NCBI GenBank assembly: GCA_030998015.1
Contig: JARWMV010000234.1
Coordinates: forward strand, 1,550,001-1,614,000
Reading direction: 5' to 3'
Origin: Ceratorhiza oryzae-sativae
Lineage: Eukaryota; Basidiomycota; Agaricomycetes; Cantharellales; Ceratobasidiaceae
DNA length: 64,000 nucleotides
Notes under the pieces: generated by a model
Told to the model about the DNA's origin: nothing
Databases searched by the model: none
What the model saw: the letters and a program-made list of their open reading frames with translations, nothing else
Part shown: positions 34,783 through 45,854 of the stretch, piece after piece
Position numbering within the stretch: the first letter of the stretch is position 1
Layout: every line of letters begins with the position of its first letter
Position numbers and translations under genes: made by a program

Positions 34783-36867
34783 TTAATGGCCATGACCATC
34801 GTCCTCCCCACCCTTTTGCTCTGCAGCCAACCAAACAATTAGCTATGATATTACAAATGTGGTAAAGCTTACCAGGAGCACAGTGAATCGCATCGTCGAT
34901 CCGTAACAACGAAACTGCCGCCTCGAATGCTGACTTGAGACTGCGGACTTTGCTGATCGTGGGCTCTAGCACGCCTGCTGCGAGGTTGTCGCGCACTTCA
35001 CCGTTGAGCAGGTCAAGACCATAGCGCATGAGTTGACGCTTGGGGTCACCCGAAGCAGCATTTTGGCCAGCGTGGTGGTACGCTCGGAGTTTGGCCGTAA
35101 GGTCCGTCGAGTCTTTGGCTGCGTTTACGGCAAGTGTTTTGGGGATTACGAGAAGCGCTGCCGCAAATTCAGCAATTGCGAGTTGTTCGCGAGAACCCTA
35201 TAGAAATGTGCTTAGCGTTTTATCCCAAGGCTGAAGAAGGGCTTACAAGTGTAGTGGCAAAGTTCTCCAAGTAGATGCTTAGTGCGGTCTCGACTGCTCC
35301 TCCACCAGGGACGACCGTCCCGCTCTCTAGAGTTCGCTTGATGATTGACAATGTATCATGCATCGCACGCTCCATCTCGTCCAGCATGTAGTCATTTGCA
35401 CCACGTAGAATGATGGAAGACGAGTTGACAACCTTGGTTCCGCGCACCAAAATTAGCTCGTCATCTGATACACGTTCCTGAACGACCTCGTCGGCGTATC
35501 CAAGCAAGCTGGCTTCATACGTTTCCTCTCCCTCGAGGTTCGCGAGTGAAGAAACAAGCGTCGCGCCAGTAGCTTTTGCGATCCGTCGAAGATCATCTTT
35601 TTTGCATCGTCGGACTGCCATCGCACCAGCTTCGACGAACTCTTTGAGAATAAGGTCGTCAATACCCTTGGTGGTGAGGACTACATTTGCGCCAGCCCCA
35701 AGGATCTTGCGAACACGCTCAAGTGTGATTTCAGACTCTCTATGATAGGAAAGTTAACGACGGCACCAAATTAATCAAATAGAATGACCGACCGCTTTCG
35801 AATATCTTCCAGTTGCTCTGGGTTATCGACGAGGATCTGAACGCCCAGTTGCATGCGTGCTTTTCGAAGATCGATATCAAGGCACGCGATCTTGGCATTG
35901 GTGATATGCGTCTTCATGGCTAGATCGAAGTTTACTAGTTTGAAGGCTAGTATATAGACATTCTACGTACCCTGACTTGCGACCGTGCAGTTCAACGCGT
36001 AGCCCTTGACGAGGATAGATTCCCGTGCGCTCTTACCGTGGGCTTTCAGTACATTGACGGCCTTGACAGGGTACTTGATCTCGCCTCGAGGATTCGTCGT
36101 CTTAACAGCAAGCATAGCATCCACAGCCATTGGTGCGAAGAGATCGTCATCACTGTTCTTTGCATTAGGTCGAATTTGTGCCTGTCAAACAAGATAACAC
36201 ACCTGCCAATAATTTTACTTGACATGGACGTCTTGGCTGCGTTTATGAGCGCATCTCGTCCCAACGAGTCGACCTTTACGCTCAGCTGATCCATCATGAA
36301 TTTACAACCTTCGCGACACGCAAGTCTGTATCCCGTGATAACCGTCGTTGGGTGAATCTTCATCTTGACGAGCTCGTTGGCTCGTCGGAGAAGTTCAGCG
36401 GCGATAATGACGACGGAGGTCGTGCCGTCGCCGACTTCCTTGTCCTGCTTTTGCGCAAGGTCGACAAAGATCTTTCCAGCAGGATGTTCGACCTCGAGCA
36501 TACTCAAAATAGTGGCCCCGTCGTTAGATATAGTGACTTCCTGTATCAACGTAAATATTTGTGTCCTTGGGCATGGGTGGCTAGGACTCACCCCAATATT
36601 GTCCACAAGCATCTTATCCAGCCCAAGTGGACCAAGAGAGCTCTTGACAATGTTTGCAATCGATTGAGCGGCAATGACTGAAGAACGTTTTTAGGTCTGG
36701 GTTAGCACTTTCGGTCGAAATCAGTCTTACCATTTTGGTCGCGTATTTCTTGCCCTGAAACTCTGTCTCCGCCCAAAAATACGCTATATGTTCCACCTTA
36801 GTAACAGATGTATCGGAGATCCCTTTTCGACTAACCCAGAACGTGGATCGCGCTGGAACATAGACAT
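34783..36867 (-). CDS. TCP1: T-complex protein 1 subunit alpha (CCT1)
   Basis: Alpha subunit of the cytosolic CCT/TRiC chaperonin that folds actin and tubulin. Group II chaperonin landmarks: [53 protein letters not shown]; the ATPase motif [131 protein letters not shown]; ending [12 protein letters not shown]. Sequence details ([24 protein letters not shown]) fit alpha rather than other subunits. The start is proposed at 36867 ([11 protein letters not shown]); the first splice junction is one base out of phase at TCTGGG, so the first exon is tentative. 148 bp separate it from the divergent mL60 gene. Confidence 0.92.
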
Positions 36868-37015
36868 CTTGCCGTGTGCCTGGGATACGCGTCTGTGGAT
36901 GAAGAGTCGTGAAGAGAGTCGATTTTTGGACGCGGAGGCGCGCTCAGGGTTCGATTACACTCCGTTACGATACTGAATTCCCAGAACCACCAAGCTACCA
37001 TCATCATTGCTGACG
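36868..37015. promoter_or_regulatory. 148-bp bidirectional promoter CCT1/mL60
   Basis: The two start codons are only 148 bp apart, so both core promoters and 5' UTRs are compressed here. No TATA motif is evident. Confidence 0.5.
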
Positions 37016-37475
37016 ATGTTTGGCGCATTCAGGCCGACCCCAGTCAATCTTGGTGGTCTGCTCTGGTACGTTTAAACGGTATAATATGTCCCGCTCTAAA
37101 TACGTCTTACAGGAAGACACCTTGGAGACTATCTCCGACTCGGAAAACGAATCAACGAGAACGATTAAAGCGCGTAGATGCAGTGATCGACGCGGTCAGA
37201 GCTAGTGGTGTTGAATGTGCTTCGCTGGTGAGTTGCACTCATTCCTTGCAGTGCACAAATTCTAATTCGAGTAGACCCGAGCATTAGCACTACCAAAGGA
37301 GCATGAAATGCCTGCAAAGGACAAATACACCACCTTTGTTAAATCGGCGAAGGGCTACAGGAAGGGTATTCACAAGGTTCCAAAATTTACTCGAGTGAGT
37401 AGCGCCAGGATGTGAGCGAGCCCGATATTAACCCTCACACAGCTTACTCTTAGAGAGAATCCCAAGGGATTCTAA
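37016..37475 (+). CDS. MRPL31: Mitochondrial large-subunit ribosomal protein mL60 (MRPL31 type)
   Basis: Fungal-type protein of the mitochondrial 54S ribosomal subunit. Four exons (37016-37065, 37113-37227, 37275-37394, 37443-37475) total 318 nt and give 105 residues, the usual size. The N-terminus [20 protein letters not shown] is typical of the family. The C-terminal half shows the conserved [20 protein letters not shown], then [20 protein letters not shown] and GF at the end. It is basic throughout and has no frame problem. The small exons make it easy to miss. Divergent from CCT1. Confidence 0.92.
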
Positions 37476-37556
37476 CTATATCTGTTCATTTCGTACCGCT
37501 GCATATCAATGCTTATATATTCAAGACTACACCAACTTAGCGAGGCCAAGCCAGAA

Positions 37557-39152
37557 TCAAAAAATCTTCCTCCCTTGAATCCACATACTCAGCCTATTTG
37601 CAGTATTTCCAAGACACCACCATTTTTCAACAATGGGCTCAGTTAGCATTGTAGGTACGTCGAAGAAGTCCATATCACCCAGGCCTTCACCGGCAGCATT
37701 GAAAAAGTCGACTGGGATGCTGTGAGCATACGACTTTGAGCACTGATTGCATTGGACTTACTTCGTTGCACATCAAACGGCGCACCCGGTTGAATGACAC
37801 CGCTCTTCATGCCAAGCGCAATCGCCCCACCCCTCGTCGCCATGTACAAACTTTCCTTCCAGTCAATACTAAATGGTGCATCTCCTGGGACAAGCTCCGT
37901 CTGGAACCCGTTCCTCATGCGCGAGGTAATAACGGCCTGGCGCATCGCACCCATCATGTCGACCTGGTATCCTCCAGCAATGTCTGTGCCTAGTCCAACT
38001 TTGAGTCCCATATCCAGCGCTTCCCGGAGACGGAAGGGAAGAGTAGAAAAGTACGCATTCGAGAGTGGGCAATGCGCGATTGAGCTCCCCGCTTCGCGCA
38101 GCCGGTTAAGGTCAGGTATTTCTAGGAATGTACAATGCGCAAAGATTGCCCGTGAGCTCAGTAGACCCGCCTATGGCGTATGTCAGACGAATGAGAGTGT
38201 GGAGAGAACCTCTGTACACACATCGTAAAATATTTCTACGTCAGACTTTCCTCTTGACTGGCGAACGTAGTCGATCTGGTCGTGTGCCTCAGCCAGGTGA
38301 CTCTGTATCTTGACCTTCTCCCCTTGACTGGTAAGCGACAATCTGCGCAAGAGCTCGTCCGAACATGTAGGAACGAAACGTGGGGTGAGAACGGGTTCGA
38401 TGAGACGCATTGCAGGGGGAACGGATGAGGCTAGCAGGCGACATCGACGGATGAAGGATCGTGCAGATACAAGGGACGCGTTCGTTGATGCTTCACGATA
38501 TGACGGGCGGGAGGACTGGTCCATTGAAAGCTTTCCAACGAAAATACGGAGACCAACTGTAGCAAACGCCTCCGCAAGGATGATACTTGAACGAAGAAAT
38601 CATTAGAAACCAACGAAGTTCATCATAATGTATGCCGACTTACTTGGTATCCTCTTTGATAGTCCCAAACGCAAGAACAGCGCCAGTCCCATTCTCAGCC
38701 AACCGCTGCGCTAACCTGAAATACACCTATGCCAATAAGTTCAGTATCATATTGAATATTTCTTTCACGAAATCCACACCATCACATGCCTTCTTTGCCA
38801 ACTCGGGATCCGAATCGAGTCTCTCTTCCGCCTTGTATGCGTATTCGTCCAACCAAATCAATAGTGGAAGGTGCAGGCCTGTTCCAAGGTACATAAACTG
38901 CGGTGCGTGCAAGTGAAGGTCCACGAATGTTGGTGCGAAAAAACTTGTGGGCGGGAGCCGGGTAATAGCATTCGGGGGTGTATTATGGAGGCAATGTAGC
39001 GCAGTGGGGGAAGGCGCCGCCAGAGGACAGACATCGGCTATCATGCCATTGACGTCCACAAGGATGACATAGTCTTGGAGAATCTCTAGATGGCCGAGAA
39101 CAGGAGTGTTCACGATGTTTCCGATAAAAACTTGCGTAATGGGCGCAGCCAT
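37557..39152 (-). CDS. GUD1: Guanine deaminase
   Basis: Zinc amidohydrolase converting guanine to xanthine in purine salvage and catabolism, cytosolic. Landmarks: APITQVFIGNIVNTPVLGHL; the metal-binding FAPTFVDLHLHAPQFMYLG; LDEYAYKAEERLDSDPELA; TGAVLAFGTIKEDT; LTPRFVPTCSDELL; the His/Glu pair of QSHLAEAHDQIDYVR; AIFAHCTFLEIPDL; SIAHCPLSNAYFSTLPF; the catalytic Asp region KVGLGTDIAGGY; and a C-terminus EKWWCLGNTANRLSMWIQGR matching the family. The start at 39152 (MAAPITQ) is chosen over an upstream in-frame Met because homology begins there. Six or so exons. The stop lies 121 bp from neither strand neighbour conflict: the VPS23 stop codon is at 39274 just upstream on the same strand. Confidence 0.93.
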
Positions 39153-39273
39153 CGTGCTGGCGTGGTTAAAGAGAGAACACCGGGGATTGGCAATTGCTCG
39201 AGTTACATTTATATGATTGATGCCACAAGTATTAATCAAAGAGGAGTACGAATGCGTGGTGCCTTTATCTAGT

Positions 39274-41250
39274 CTATACATGGAATCTTGCACCGATAGG
39301 CAATCCTTCATTGATCTTCTCAATGAGTGCTCGCTTCATAAATTGCTCTTGTGCCAATATGCGGACGGTCTGAACCGTGCTTCAATACTGGCTCGATGAA
39401 ACAAGTCATGGCACTTACCCGTATGAACCTGTCCAGATCTATTCTCCCCGAATTAAGTGCTCGATGGAGATGGTACATGGTGTCTTCGATTGCTTTATCC
39501 TCGGCGATCAAGTCAATCAACCTGGTTAGAATGTGAGATTTTAGCCTAACCCCAGAACCTAAGAACCAGACATACTGGTTATAAACAATTGCTGTCGAAC
39601 AAACCAATTCGTCGACCTCTGGGTCGCCTTTTGACTTCAGACTTTGCACGTTCGCCTCGGCTCTCGTCACCACATCGTTCAATCTATCCCCAACACTAAC
39701 GCATACGCTCCTAACAGCCTCAAGTCTTGCCATCTCGTCCCGAATGGCTGGCTCCCCAGCAAGCAGGTCAGCCTGGGTCGCTCGAAGCCTCTCTGTATCT
39801 CCAGCTAGCGCATTGCCCAGTGCATTGAGTTCGGCAGTGATCTTCTGGTGGATATTATAGTGTAAGCTGAGAAGTTCTGGATTCATGGGTCTCGGCGGCG
39901 CGTTGGGGGACGGGGGTACTTCTGCCACTTGCCCCGAAGTTTCATCTTCATCTAGGAAGTTCGGCTGGGGGGCGGGATGGTGTGCAGGCGGAGTAGGGAC
40001 ATTGATAACGGGAGTGGGTGTAGGTGCGGCTAGCGTTGGCTGAGGCGGAGGGGCTGTGTGATATTGATAGGCAGCTGGAGGTGGAGGGGGTTGGTGAGGA
40101 TGAGACTGGGGGAACGCATGAGGGGGCGGTGGAGGCTGGTGAGTCACAGGCTGCGGGGGCATAGACCATCGGTTACCCGCATGTGGGGATGGAACATTGG
40201 CCGGCGAGGTAGACAAGTGGTTTGGAGACGCAACCTGGGCTGCGAGGGAGTTACTCCTGTTATGGGATTGTTGAGAATTCTGTTGAGGAGAAGGTATTGG
40301 AGGAGGCGGTCGAGGATTCGCTTGGTTGTATGGAAACGGCGGCCGTGGGGGCGGCTGATTGGAAAAAGGCGAAGCAGGGAGCGGAGGTGGCCGCCCTGGA
40401 GAAGTCGAACGTTCCACCTGTGCGATATTAGATCTGGACAGCAATAACACACATCCTACTCACCGGGGATACCCCTGGGGAGATACTGTATTGCTGAGTC
40501 GAGGGGACTTTCGGTGGTCGTGCAGGCGGGCCAGACGGGCCAGAGTACCCCCATGCGGCTGATTTGGGGTAACCATACGGTTGGGTCCGAGAGGAGCGGG
40601 GCTCGGTTGCCCGGAAGTGGAAGGGGGAAGAGGCGGTGGGGGTCGATGACCTAGCGATGGCTCGACGGAGGTTGATCGTGCAATGGGCGCTGCAGAGGTG
40701 CTCTTGGGTTTTGCATAGACAGGCGGGTCCCGGGAGAAATGCTCTTGGATCACTTCAATAAGCCCGCGCAGGTTGCAACCCTTGAGACGCTCAGTTATTA
40801 GGCTCGATAGACTCATCTAGGCTCATACCTCGCTCTTCTTGCGCCAATTATCCTGATATTCGAACGAGCACTCGCCACTCGGATCAACATGCTTGCTTGC
40901 TTTGACGAGCATATCGCTTGTCGGGACAACATACACTATTGGAGGAAGTCTAGGGTATTCAAGAGGGATCCATATTGCTACAGGTATATTATAGGTTGCT
41001 TGTCGAAAGGTGATGGGAACCAAGCCATGAATACAGATTAATAGCTGAGCTCTGCCATCGTTGAAAGCTAGAACTCTGTCATTTCTTTCGGTTTTGTCAG
41101 TTATCTGGGCGACTTACTGTAAACGTCATTCTTCGGCTTGAGTGTAGTATGAGCTGTGAGGGTAGAATCAATGTCGGCATAGATTTGGTCCTTGTTTGGG
41201 TATGGAGCTAGGACTTGTTTGAGCCATTTCTGTGTTAGGCTCAGCGACAT
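39274..41250 (-). CDS. VPS23: ESCRT-I subunit VPS23/TSG101
   Basis: Ubiquitin-binding ESCRT-I subunit that sorts cargo into multivesicular endosomes; in fungi it also works in pH signalling. The N-terminal UEV domain shows LSLTQKWLKQVLAPYP, ITFRQATYNIPVAIWIPLEY and PRLPPIVYVVPTSDM, then HVDPSGECS. A long Pro-rich region follows (40.8-39.9 kb). The coiled-coil core shows LHYNIHQKITAELNALGNAL, then DEMARLEAVRSVCVSVGDRL. The C-terminal steadiness box is AEDKAIEDTMYHLHRALNSG and RILAQEQFMKRALIEKI. The start at 41250 (MSLSLTQKW) matches family openings. Four or five exons. Upstream it is divergent from the Rho GTPase. Confidence 0.93.
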
Positions 41251-41619
41251 TGTGGCACCAGGATGTCGTTGAGTTCCCGAGAGACAAGGCACAAGATCAG
41301 GCGCGTGGCAGTGCTCATTCGGATTGTCCGATAAACATCCCTGACGCGGTTCGGCGCTTGTCGTGTCGTGCCTCCCCAACCTCCACCTTTCGTTTCCCTC
41401 CAGACACCGGCTGTCCTCTCTTCGACCCGCTATTCGCTACTTCTCGCTCTGCTAGAAATTCTGGGACACTACCACAAGTCCCGTTAGCTTGCTGGTGTTC
41501 GACTGATAACTTCTTCCCCCCCAATCTCCCAAATAATACCGGTAGGCACCAGCAGGCTAGGCAACTCGACTTGGTCCTCATCAAGTTCTTCCTTCTTAGC
41601 GTAATCTGAACACCTCACA

Positions 41620-42382
41620 ATGCAGAATGACCCAAACATGTCCTACCATGTCGATGCAATGGCGTCCGAACGTACGCCCACCCGACGACCAGACATGAAA
41701 CGCAAGCTGGTTGTAGTAGGGGACGGAGGATGTGGCAAGACGTGTCTGCTGATTGTTTATGCTGAGAATCGATTTCCTGAGGCAAGCTTCAGGCCAATGT
41801 TCTGCCTAACAGTCATGGCTGACTATTTGGCTAGGCATACGTGCCCACCGTGTTTGAGAACTATGTCACCATTGTTCCTTTTGAAGGAAAGTCTATTGAG
41901 CTTGCGTTGTGGGATACCGCAGGACAAGAGGAATACGATAGGTTACGGCCACTCAGTTATCCGGAGAGCGATGTTATCTTGATTGTCTTCTCGGTCGACT
42001 TTCCAACCAGCTTAGCAAATGTGACTGACAAAGTAAGTGGGCGTTCGCACTCAACGAACCAGAATTTAATCACACGCGTCTGCTCCAGTGGTTCCCAGAG
42101 GTTGCACACTTCTGCGAAAACACGCCACTGCTCCTAGTTGCAACCAAAATCGATTTGAGAACCGACGAGCAAACTCGACGAATGTTGAGTGCCCAAGGCC
42201 AAACTCCCGTTACGCAAGAGCAAGGCATGGCCGTCGCGAGGGATATCAACGCCAGGTATATGGAATGCTCTGCCAAAACCGGCAAGGGAGTGCACGACGT
42301 GTTCAATGCAGCGCTGAAGGAGAGCATGAAGGGGCGGTGGGGGAAGAAGCTTCGTTCGAAGCAGCGCTGTGTCCTGCTCTAA
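41620..42382 (+). CDS. Rho-family small GTPase
   Basis: Membrane-associated GTPase controlling polarity or cell wall synthesis. Three exons (41620-41781, 41835-42032, 42089-42382) give 217 residues. Motifs: P-loop [13 protein letters not shown] (Gly in place of the usual Ala before CGKT); effector loop [19 protein letters not shown]3 [20 protein letters not shown]4 here ATKIDLR (TKID, rather than NKxD as in Ras); G5 ECSAKTGKG; and a prenylation box CVLL predicting geranylgeranylation after a basic stretch. There is a 20-residue N-terminal extension. The first intron uses a GC donor (GAG then GCAAGC). It resembles Rho1/RhoA but is divergent enough that I cannot name the subfamily; a phylogeny would decide. 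Starts further inside (Met 8 or 14) are possible. Confidence 0.92.
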
Positions 42383-42568
42383 CACATGAACCAGGCTGAT
42401 TTGGTACCTGAATGTGGACATTGCGCTCATCTTGCTCGTCAGGCTTGGATTTGGTTTGGCATGTGCCCGTATTTATTTGAATGTCGCTAAACGTCGGTCT
42501 TGTACACAGTTGCTTTTTCTATTCATTATCTGCTGCGTCACCATTGAAACTAAATAGCCAAATCTTCT

Positions 42569-43533
42569 CAAGTCTTCTTGATTTTCTCGACAGGTGCACG
42601 AACAGACGTGAAAAGACACCATGATACGTAGAGAAAGGTTGCCAAGATAGAAACCAAGTCCCTACCTCGACCCAATACTGGTGGGAGAGGTTGCCAGTTG
42701 GAACGATTACAGGCGATGAGGGATGAAACCCCTTCGGAGGAGGGGCGAGTATGGAATAGGTCTCGATCGGATCATCCTGAAAAATGCGGTGAAGGAATTG
42801 TTTGCCATCCCATTCTGGGCGAAGGTTTAGAGTTTCTCACATACATTATAACTAACGACTCACCACGTTGACCGCATACAGCAATCACCCAAGGCCAAGG
42901 TAGCTCGAGCCGAACACTCTCAACATCTCTCTGAGGTTTTGCATAGCGAAGGTGGAGAGGTATGTCGAGTTTTACTTCACCTCGACCTGAAAACTCGGCT
43001 AGAATGAGAGCAGACCGGTCTCCAACTGCTTCTACTGGCAGCTCCAGATCCTTCTCGCCGACCACGTGGCAGAGCGGGCCATACCCTTCTTTGTGCCGTT
43101 GTTCCAGCTCATATTCGTCTACGATAAAGTTAGGCGGAACTAATTGGAGTAAAGCGGTGGAGCAGGATTCCAGGGGCGTCGTGAAGTTAGAGATTGTAGT
43201 CGAACTGGTTATGTGAAAACCTCGCCCGGTGAAACTGTCGTACGAGCAATATTCGAGCTAGCAACATATCTGGAGTTTTCTGACAGCCTTTGAGCTAGAG
43301 AATCGGCAGTCCAGTACGGCATGGTCAGCCCGCAGAAGATGTAACCTATCGTTGTCGGAATGGAAACGATCTTTCCGAACCTGGACGTAGTATACAGTGG
43401 CGGTGCCACTCAGGGTTGAACCTGTAACTCGACTCCCTGCAGCCACCAACGATGCTCCAAATTGCATACCTCGCCTCACACTAGTGTCGATTCTTTTCTA
43501 TACAGAGTGATACGATTTGCGGCCAACCTCCAT
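42569..43533 (-). CDS. PBN1: GPI-mannosyltransferase I stabilising subunit, PIG-X/PBN1 type
   Basis: ER membrane protein that stabilises the PIG-M/GPI14 mannosyltransferase adding the first mannose to GPI anchors. Landmarks: a lumenal GRGFHITSSTTISNF segment (the family FH motif); ESCSTALLQLVPPNFIVDEY and ELEQRHKEGYG; VVGEKDLELPVE; the hallmark LDIPLHLRYAKPQ; LPWPWVIAVC; then SPVIVPTGNLSHQYWVEVG and a C-terminal membrane helix LVSILATFLYVSWCLFTSV with a short basic tail ending KKT. The frame slips by one base between VEVG and the helix (CTTGG at about 42657), as if one T were missing. The 5' exon is uncertain: Met at 43533 is a proposal, and the first intron edges are not resolved. Confidence 0.72.
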
Positions 43534-43705
43534 GCCGAACGAAGCAGAGCATTTCAACCCTGAGTGAACCACGCGTGGTTCTTGTTCTTCGACTCGATTC
43601 GTCCGCTATTTATACTTGCACACCAGGATGACATCCAGACTAGTCTGAGCTTTCCTTTTCCCTTTGGCATTGGTTCGTTATTTGGGTGGCTGGCTGTCTT
43701 GCAAC
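43534..43705. promoter_or_regulatory. Short divergent promoter PBN1/MFS transporter
   Basis: About 170 bp between the proposed divergent starts. A TATTTATAC motif on the plus strand near 43609 is about 95 bp before the transporter start. Confidence 0.35.
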
Positions 43706-45854
43706 ATGCGAACCGAAAAAGAGATACCCTCGGAGACTGCGACGCTGCAGGATACTCAAACAACGACCAACGTCGAGGTGGATGAGAAACAAACTGTCGA
43801 GTTGCACTACCTGCAATTCCTGATGGAGGTGCAGCAGCATGGACAACGGTGCGTATGCTGCTTCAACCTCCCCCCCCCCCCGCGCTCACGCTGATTCGTC
43901 CACTTAATGCAGGTCGCCGGGGCGTAAGTGTTAACAGGCCAACTCGATCGCTTTCACCCTACTTATCAATTTTCAGTTGGCTCGTGCTTTTCTGTACCTT
44001 TGGGTCAGTGGATACTTGTGCTTTATCCACACTGAGTATGTTGTCTGATGGCCTTCCATAGATATACCAATGCCTTTGGGGTTTTCGAAGATTTTTATTC
44101 ACGTGAATACATGACGAACAAAGTGAGACGGCTCTTCCATGCTGCGTCTCACGCTCACAGCGTGACGGCAGACATCTTCCGATATTGCGTGGGTTGGTTC
44201 AACTCAGCTATGTCTCCAATTTGCTATGGTAAATTGACCCGAATACCTTTGCCAACTTCGTCTGACTCCAGCGTGTAGGGCTTGGTGTCTGGCAAGCTAT
44301 TCGACGATGGCTATTTTCATTTGATGATCGGCGCTGGCTCTTTCATCTACACCTTCTGGTGAGACGGGCTTTCGTATCCAACCGCATGACTTCCTGAACT
44401 CCTTCTAGTCTATTCATGTTATCTCTCGCTAAAGAGAACCAATACTACCAAGTATTCTTGCCACAAGCGGTGGGCCTCGGGATTGGTCTTGGGCTACTCT
44501 TCTTGCCTTCTAGTGAGTACCTTTGTATCTATGCGACAACACGCACTGATTACATACTCGATCGCCAGTTGGTGTGATATCCCACCATTTCAGAAGACGG
44601 CGCGCCCTAGCGATGGGCATTGTTACGAGCGGCTCCTCTTGCGGAGGAATCGTGTTCCCAATCATGCTAAACAAGATCTTCCAGCGCGTCGGATTTGCTT
44701 GGGGGGTTCGTTCTACAGCATTCGTGATTCTAGGTAGGTGTTTCTACGACTATTACCTTTAGATTGTTGTAGCTTGATCCATAAATTTTATCCAGCCGGA
44801 TTTATCGCTGCGAACCTCATGATGCGCACTCGCCTTCCACCCAAGTCCCAACGACCACCAACCCCGCCTCCGGATGTTAAGGGAATCATCACTGACTCAG
44901 CGTTTCAGCTCTCGGTGGCTGGGTATGTTTCAATGCACTCGGCGGATCCAACCCTTCTTAACCTCACTTCATAGATCGTTCCTGGTGATGCTTGGACTAT
45001 TTTTACCAGTCTTTTACTTGCAGGTACGATTCGCTCTCACCCCAGGGCTGCTAGGGTGATTTGCTAAATAATTGAACACTAGCTTTTTGCTGTTACCCAT
45101 GGGCTTAATCACGATCTCGCCTTCTATTCTGTGCGTACAATTGCATACGCATTATGATATGCTTATGCAACGAGCAAACCAATACAGCTAGCAATACTCA
45201 ACGCCGCTTCAGTCTTTGGGCGCACGATCCCCAACTTCATCGCGGACGTGAGTTCATCAGGTTGAATCTTACTATGTATTTTACTAAATAAATAACTAGA
45301 AATATGGGCCATTCAATCTTTTGATCCCTTGTGCAGCCAGCACCGGCATACTTATATTTGCTATATTTGGCATAGCCTCCTCCCCAGCGCTGATAATTTT
45401 TAGCTTATTGTACGGATTCTTCTCCGGTGCATGTAAGCGGATTCGTTGGATTGAGCTGTGCGACAAAATAACAACATATGCAGTTATCTCTCTTGTACCA
45501 CCAATGCTTATATCTCTTTCGAAAAGTATGCAGGAGATTGGGTCAGTAGTGTGCTTGCTGGCCGTTTTGACAAGATAAATGCTAACCACAATGGATCATT
45601 CAGCCTACGGATGGGACTGGCCTTTTTGTGCTGGGATTCTCTGCACTCACAGGCTCTCCCATCGCAGGGGCTCTTCTTTCCCCTCAATTCACTTGGTGGA
45701 AGCCCATCGTATTTGCAGGAGTAAGTTCGTGCCGATTACCCTATCTTAAAGTTGCTAATTGCACTACCCCCAGGTCATTGTATTATCTGGCGCCGCTCTT
45801 CTGGTTGCCGCACGATCGATACAAGCGAAGCGAAAGGGTACTTGGCTAGTTTAA
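43706..45854 (+). CDS. MFS transporter, monocarboxylate (MCT/MCH) type
   Basis: Twelve-helix major facilitator of the plasma membrane; fungal members carry monocarboxylates, riboflavin or unknown metabolites. Landmarks: cytoplasmic N-terminus; the family signature PDGGAAAWTTVAG; WLVLFCTFGYTNAFGVFEDF; LMIGAGSFIYTFCLFMLSLA; AVGLGIGLGLLFLPS; ISHHFRRRRALAMGIVTSGS; GSFLVMLGLFLPVFYLQ; LNAASVFGRTIPNFIAD; STGILIFAIFGIASSPALII; GFSALTGSPIAGALL; VIVLSGAALLVAARSIQAKR. Ten or more short exons. The start at 43706 (MRTEKEIPSE) reads in a frame one base off from PDGG; the slip is at the TT of GAGTTGCA (43802-43803) and one more T would join them. Without that base the annotated N-terminus is wrong or the gene is broken. 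Confidence 0.88.
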
